From contig NZ_JAGXJY010000002.1 of assembly GCF_019091085.1 (NCBI RefSeq), positions 1-35,582 on the forward strand: a stretch of DNA of 35,582 nucleotides, written 5' to 3'. The stretch's first letter is position 1; each line of letters opens with the position of its first letter. Below, in pieces: positions 33,784-35,582 of the stretch. Origin of the DNA: Mesorhizobium sp. GbtcB19 (GTDB lineage: Bacteria > Pseudomonadota > Alphaproteobacteria > Rhizobiales > Rhizobiaceae). A model generated the notes under the pieces. It was given only the letters and a program-made list of their open reading frames with translations, had not been told where the DNA came from and searched no databases. Both the position numbers and the translations under genes were made by a program.

Positions 33784-35582
33784 ATGACCGACCTTACGGA
33801 CAATCTGACAGGTGATCTGCTCGCGACAACCGATCCCACGACGACCGGAAGCATCGATCCCGTCGCGCCGCTTGCAATCTCGCTTGACCAGGCGGATGCG
33901 GATTACGCTCCCGGCGAGACGGTTGGAATCACGACCACCAATGTCTCGGATGGCGGCACGCTCACCTTCGAGGTCGCCCATCTCAGCGCCGGCGCCGACG
34001 GCGTCCTCGGCACCGCGGACGATGTGCTCACTTATGATCTTACCGGCACCGGCACGCCCTGGACCGTCACCGACGGCGGCGCCGGCGATCTGGACGGTGT
34101 TGCCAACGGCTCGATCGAGACGTCGTGGTACGTCAACGGCGACGCGGCAAACCAGGCATTCATGCTGACGGCCACTGACGGTCTAGGCAACACGGCCACA
34201 ACAACGTTCACGGATGCGCCGAAGACGCCGCCGACCACCTTTGCCTATGCCGACACCCACATCGACATAACCGCCGACAACACGACTGTGAGCGCGGCTG
34301 GTGCCGTGTTTTCAAGCCGCGACACGACGATTTTCTCCCATCTGGTAAGCGGTTCTTCCGGCACCGGCAATTGGTCGGTGTTTGCGCAGATCCAGAATGC
34401 CGGCGCGGAGCAGGGTTTCAACAGCGCCGATGGCGTGTTGGATGAAAAGACGTCCAGCCAGCACAATATGGTCATTGCTCTGAACACGCTGGTCAAGGTC
34501 GACGCCGACGGCACGGTAGACCCGAACGGAGCGTATTACGCATTCCGTCTCGATATGCATCAGACGGGGTCGAATCCATTCCTCTCGCTTGATCAGCTGA
34601 AGATCTACCAGTCAGCCAATGGCAGTCTTGGCGCGGGCAGCTTCGCGGCCGGCCCTGACACAGCGGGGACGGACCCGAATTTCCATTTCACGTCTGGGAA
34701 CACCACTTTAGCTTACAATATGAATGCTGGGGGGGCCAACTCGGTCCTGATGGACGCCGAGTATGACAGCGGCAGCGGCGGCGGCGGCGATGTGATTGTT
34801 CTGGTGCCGACTGCCAATTTCAATCCTGCGAACGGCAACTTCCTGTATTTCTATACCGCGATGGGATTCCAGGGCGGTGACTGGTCTGGCACCGGCACCT
34901 TTGAGGAATGGAGCGCGCTGAGCCAGCCGGCGACTTTCTCGATCTCGGGCACGAAGTACACCGACGTCAATGGCGATGACGCGACGGCGGGGCACAATGG
35001 CGACGACACGCCGCTGGCCGGCATCACCATCAATCTTTACGCCAGCGGCGCTCCCAACACGGTGATTGCGTCCACCGTGACGGCAGTCGACGGGTCCTAC
35101 TCCTTCAATAATCTAGGGGTGTTGCCGAATAACCAGAATTACATCGTCAAGGAAGTGCTGCCGAACGGCGACACGCAGACCCTGGGCAACAATGGCTATA
35201 TCATCAGTTCGACCATCGGCACCAACAGCACCGGCAACGACTTCGCCAACTTCGTCAACATCAGCATCTCCGGGCACAAATACACCGACGTCAATGGCGA
35301 CGACGCCACCGCGGGGCATAATGGCGACGACACGGCGCTGGCCGGCATCACCATCAACCTCTATGCCAGCGGCGCTCCGAACACGGTGATTGCGTCCGTC
35401 CAGACGGCGGCCGACGGCAGCTATCACTTCGACAATCTCGGCCCGCTCAGCGGCGGCCAGACCTATGTCGTCAAGGAGGTGCTGCCGAACGGCGACATCC
35501 AGACCCTGGGCAACAACGGCTACATCGTCGCGGCCACCAGCGGCAACAACACCACCGGCGAGGACTTCGCCAACTTCGTGAA
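33784..35582 (+). CDS. Large repeat protein, probable type I secretion substrate (partial)
   Basis: An open frame of 599 codons from ATG 33784 (AGAGGAAA upstream) to the window edge with no stop. No signal peptide is present, as expected for T1SS cargo. Residues about 33-135 form a beta-rich domain (ISLDQADADYAPGETVGITT) with a calcium-site-like GADGVLGTADDV. Residues about 150-383 form a second domain containing FRLDMHQTGSNPFLSLDQLK and YFYTAMGFQGGDW. From residue 386 SdrD B-like (Cna-B-fold) repeats begin: ISGTKYTDVNGDDATAGHNG, LAGITINLYASGAPNTVIAS, VDGSYSFNNLG, YIVKEVLPNGDTQTLGNNGY. A surface adhesin or biofilm role is inferred from this and from the exporter genes just upstream. The C-terminus with any RTX signal is outside the window. 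Confidence 0.88.
   Translation, partial: MTDLTDNLTGDLLATTDPTTTGSIDPVAPLAISLDQADADYAPGETVGITTTNVSDGGTLTFEVAHLSAGADGVLGTADDVLTYDLTGTGTPWTVTDGGAGDLDGVANGSIETSWYVNGDAANQAFMLTATDGLGNTATTTFTDAPKTPPTTFAYADTHIDITADNTTVSAAGAVFSSRDTTIFSHLVSGSSGTGNWSVFAQIQNAGAEQGFNSADGVLDEKTSSQHNMVIALNTLVKVDADGTVDPNGAYYAFRLDMHQTGSNPFLSLDQLKIYQSANGSLGAGSFAAGPDTAGTDPNFHFTSGNTTLAYNMNAGGANSVLMDAEYDSGSGGGGDVIVLVPTANFNPANGNFLYFYTAMGFQGGDWSGTGTFEEWSALSQPATFSISGTKYTDVNGDDATAGHNGDDTPLAGITINLYASGAPNTVIASTVTAVDGSYSFNNLGVLPNNQNYIVKEVLPNGDTQTLGNNGYIISSTIGTNSTGNDFANFVNISISGHKYTDVNGDDATAGHNGDDTALAGITINLYASGAPNTVIASVQTAADGSYHFDNLGPLSGGQTYVVKEVLPNGDIQTLGNNGYIVAATSGNNTTGEDFANFV
34939..35582 (+). repeat. 324-bp tandem repeat encoding SdrD B-like domains
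   Basis: Unit 1 runs 34939-35262 and unit 2 begins at 35263, a 108-codon period; unit 2 is cut by the window edge. They share long nearly identical stretches (TDVNGDDATAGHNGDDT, GITINLYASGAPNTVIAS) and differ mainly around the DGSY and NNGYI segments. More copies are likely downstream. Confidence 0.9.

Overview
The window is chromosomal DNA of a high-GC alphaproteobacterium, most likely a rhizobium of the Mesorhizobium type. The grounds are the G+C-rich codon use, the tandem TadG-like von Willebrand proteins, the TIGR01459-type HAD gene beside ribF, the ileS / rluB-like / rsmD / M16 peptidase gene set, and a RIME-like palindromic element of the kind scattered through rhizobial genomes. The genus is inferred from family resemblance only. 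No tRNA, rRNA, CRISPR array, intact insertion sequence or replication origin was seen.

Bases 1-5122 hold small accessory and transport units: the 3' end of a gene, a LysR regulator divergent from an EamA exporter that is translationally coupled to a HAD hydrolase, a CAP-domain lipoprotein, a DUF2189 membrane protein and a LysE-type exporter. Bases 5217-9336 (minus strand) carry two paralogous TadG-like proteins with VWA domains, separated by an intrinsic terminator and a perfect 21-bp palindrome. Bases 9625-11502 hold a HAD-IIA hydrolase and ribF.

Bases 11503-13935 are a visibly A+T-richer island: an EamA-transporter remnant with a frameshift, a long non-coding stretch, then two exported proteins (one unrecognised and possibly Tat-exported, one DUF1353). 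After an HdeD-like gene, 14851-17760 is a glycosyltransferase block, probably for lipopolysaccharide or another surface glycan: two intact transferases flank a truncated, frameshifted transferase remnant on the opposite strand. MipA/OmpV and ileS follow.

Bases 22104-29784 are a housekeeping run: a lipoprotein, tadA, a pseudouridine synthase with very long repetitive basic tails, rsmD overlapping it, two M16 peptidases (one with the zinc motif, one without) and a patatin-like lipase. The second M16 gene carries a 143-bp inverted-repeat element read in frame between its start codon and its signal peptide; this is the most striking feature of the window.

Bases 29785-35582 form a type I secretion locus: a long A+T-rich leader with a good promoter candidate and a hairpin, an ABC exporter, an HlyD-type adaptor, and the start of a large repeat protein (SdrD B-like repeats of 324 bp) that runs off the window and is presumably the exported substrate.
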